Origin: Patescibacteria group bacterium
GTDB taxonomy: Bacteria; Patescibacteriota; Gracilibacteria; UM-FILTER-43-11
DNA length: 12,725 nt
Reading direction: 5' to 3'
NCBI GenBank assembly: GCA_029260955.1
Contig: JAJDCF010000006.1
Location: 1 to 12,725, forward strand
Made by a program: the position numbers and the translations under genes. Below the pieces are notes generated by a model, which saw only the letters and a list, made by a program, of their open reading frames with translations, was not told the origin of the DNA and made no database searches. This document shows, one piece after another, positions 11,870-12,725 of the stretch. Numbering within the stretch: position 1 is the first letter of the stretch; each line of letters starts with the position of its first letter.

Positions 11870-12725
11870 ATGAGCTTAGATTATTTTTTAGAACTATTGC
11901 AAGCAAGCTATCTTGGCAACACTATGCAGAGTTATTTAGTGGCCTTAGGTATTTTTGTTGTCTCACTGCTGTTTTTTCAGCTTCTGAAGAACAGGATATT
12001 TGTTAAACTCGAGGAATGGGCACAAAAAACCAAGACGGATCTTGATGATGAGATGATTCGGACATTGGAAACAATTCCTAGGATGCTCTATTTTATTGCT
12101 GCCCTATATATTGCTTTTCAATTTCTTACATTACATTCGGTAGTCGAAAAGGGTGTTGAGGTTATTCTGATTATTTTGCTTATCTATTGGGCAACCAAAG
12201 TTGTAAGCGAACTTATTGAATATAGCCTATATAAGGTGGCAAAGAACCAAAATGGGAAGCGTCAAAAGAATACAACCTACTTTGCATTGAGCCTGATGGC
12301 TAAAATTGTTCTTTGGAGTACGGGTCTGCTTCTGATTCTTTCTAACCTGGGGGTGAATATTTCAGCTCTGGTGGCCAGCTTAGGAATTGGGGGAATCGCC
12401 ATTGCTCTAGCGGTACAGAATATTCTAGGTGATATTTTCAGCTCATTTTCACTTTATTTGGATAAGCCATTTGAAGTTGGGGACTTTATTATTATTGGTG
12501 AGCATCAGGGAACTGTGAAGAAGATTGGCTTAAAGACAACCCGTATAGAGGCTTTGCAAGGCGAGGAAATTGTGATTTCGAATAATGAGCTGACCAGCTC
12601 GCGAGTACGAAATTTTAAGCGAATGAAGAAGAGAAGAGTCGTTTTTGCACTTGGCGTTGTTTATCACACTCCTAGTAAGACGCTCAAGAAGATTCCTAAA
12701 ATTATGAAAGATGTCATAGGAGGAG
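11870..12725 (+). CDS. MscS-family mechanosensitive ion channel (partial, 3' end outside window)
   Basis: The first 285 residues are visible. Hydrophobic segments occur at about 21-40, 70-88, 96-112, 141-160 and 165-185. The last is the pore helix TM3, with the small-residue pattern VASLGIGGIAIALAVQNILGD (168-188). The beta domain begins with SLYLDKPFEVGDFIIIGEHQGTV (194-216), a hallmark of MscS, followed by GLKTTRIEALQGEEIVISNNEL. Such channels open under membrane tension to release solutes on hypo-osmotic shock. The arrangement of about five membrane segments is larger than E. coli MscS (three) and closer to YbdG- or YnaI-type channels. The C-terminal domain runs off the edge. The ATG at 11870 follows the tpiA stop by 9 bases with no Shine-Dalgarno sequence; it is probably co-transcribed with tpiA and the HTH gene. 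Confidence 0.92.
   Translation, partial: MSLDYFLELLQASYLGNTMQSYLVALGIFVVSLLFFQLLKNRIFVKLEEWAQKTKTDLDDEMIRTLETIPRMLYFIAALYIAFQFLTLHSVVEKGVEVILIILLIYWATKVVSELIEYSLYKVAKNQNGKRQKNTTYFALSLMAKIVLWSTGLLLILSNLGVNISALVASLGIGGIAIALAVQNILGDIFSSFSLYLDKPFEVGDFIIIGEHQGTVKKIGLKTTRIEALQGEEIVISNNELTSSRVRNFKRMKKRRVVFALGVVYHTPSKTLKKIPKIMKDVIGG

Overview
The window reads as a chromosomal stretch of an uncultivated bacterium, most likely a Patescibacteria/CPR lineage (Peregrinibacteria- or Gracilibacteria-like; inferred from gene types and general impression, not from a marker gene). The reasons are an AT-leaning genome, compact gene packing, almost no Shine-Dalgarno sequences, an orphan TraD/VirD4-like ATPase, and short gene sets of unrelated function. 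The standard bacterial code fits: all frames are intact without recoding TGA, and one gene ends in TGA.

Layout. (1) 1-3942, minus strand: an N-terminally anchored TraD/VirD4-type ATPase, then a weak terminator, then a thiol-redox pair: a membrane-anchored DsbA-like protein and a DsbD-like protein with a fused thioredoxin domain that runs off the left edge. (2) 3943-4182: a divergent control region. It has a good minus-strand promoter for the ATPase, a good plus-strand promoter for an SGNH hydrolase, and between them a run of hairpins ending in a strong plus-strand intrinsic terminator, which may be a small RNA gene. (3) 4183-4989: SGNH hydrolase. (4) about 5010-6456: a cassette that looks unlike everything around it. 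It is GC-rich, has the window's only strong Shine-Dalgarno sequence upstream of a gene, a long structured 5' leader, 12-base inverted repeats on both sides, and two GC-rich hairpins after the gene. Its gene encodes a 403-residue membrane-anchored protein of unknown function with a DYSHGVR motif and two tandem 15-residue N-terminal repeats. (5) 6466-9296: recJ and carA, abutting with no gap, behind their own promoter. (6) 9300-10444: a HAD phosphatase (minus) and a ribbon-helix-helix regulator (plus) that diverge from a control region. That region holds two copies of a 28-base direct repeat, each with promoter geometry, and a terminator between them. (7) 10462-12725: an apparent operon of a membrane-tethered helix-turn-helix coiled-coil protein, a short archaeal-type triosephosphate isomerase, and an MscS-type channel cut by the right edge.

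Most genes are housekeeping (recombination, pyrimidine/arginine precursor, glycolysis, osmotic safety valve, periplasmic disulfide chemistry). The parts that these do not explain are the GC-rich cassette, the hairpin-rich 4000-4117 region, and the repeat-bearing RHH/HAD control region. All reading was by eye; no database search, folding program or alignment was run.
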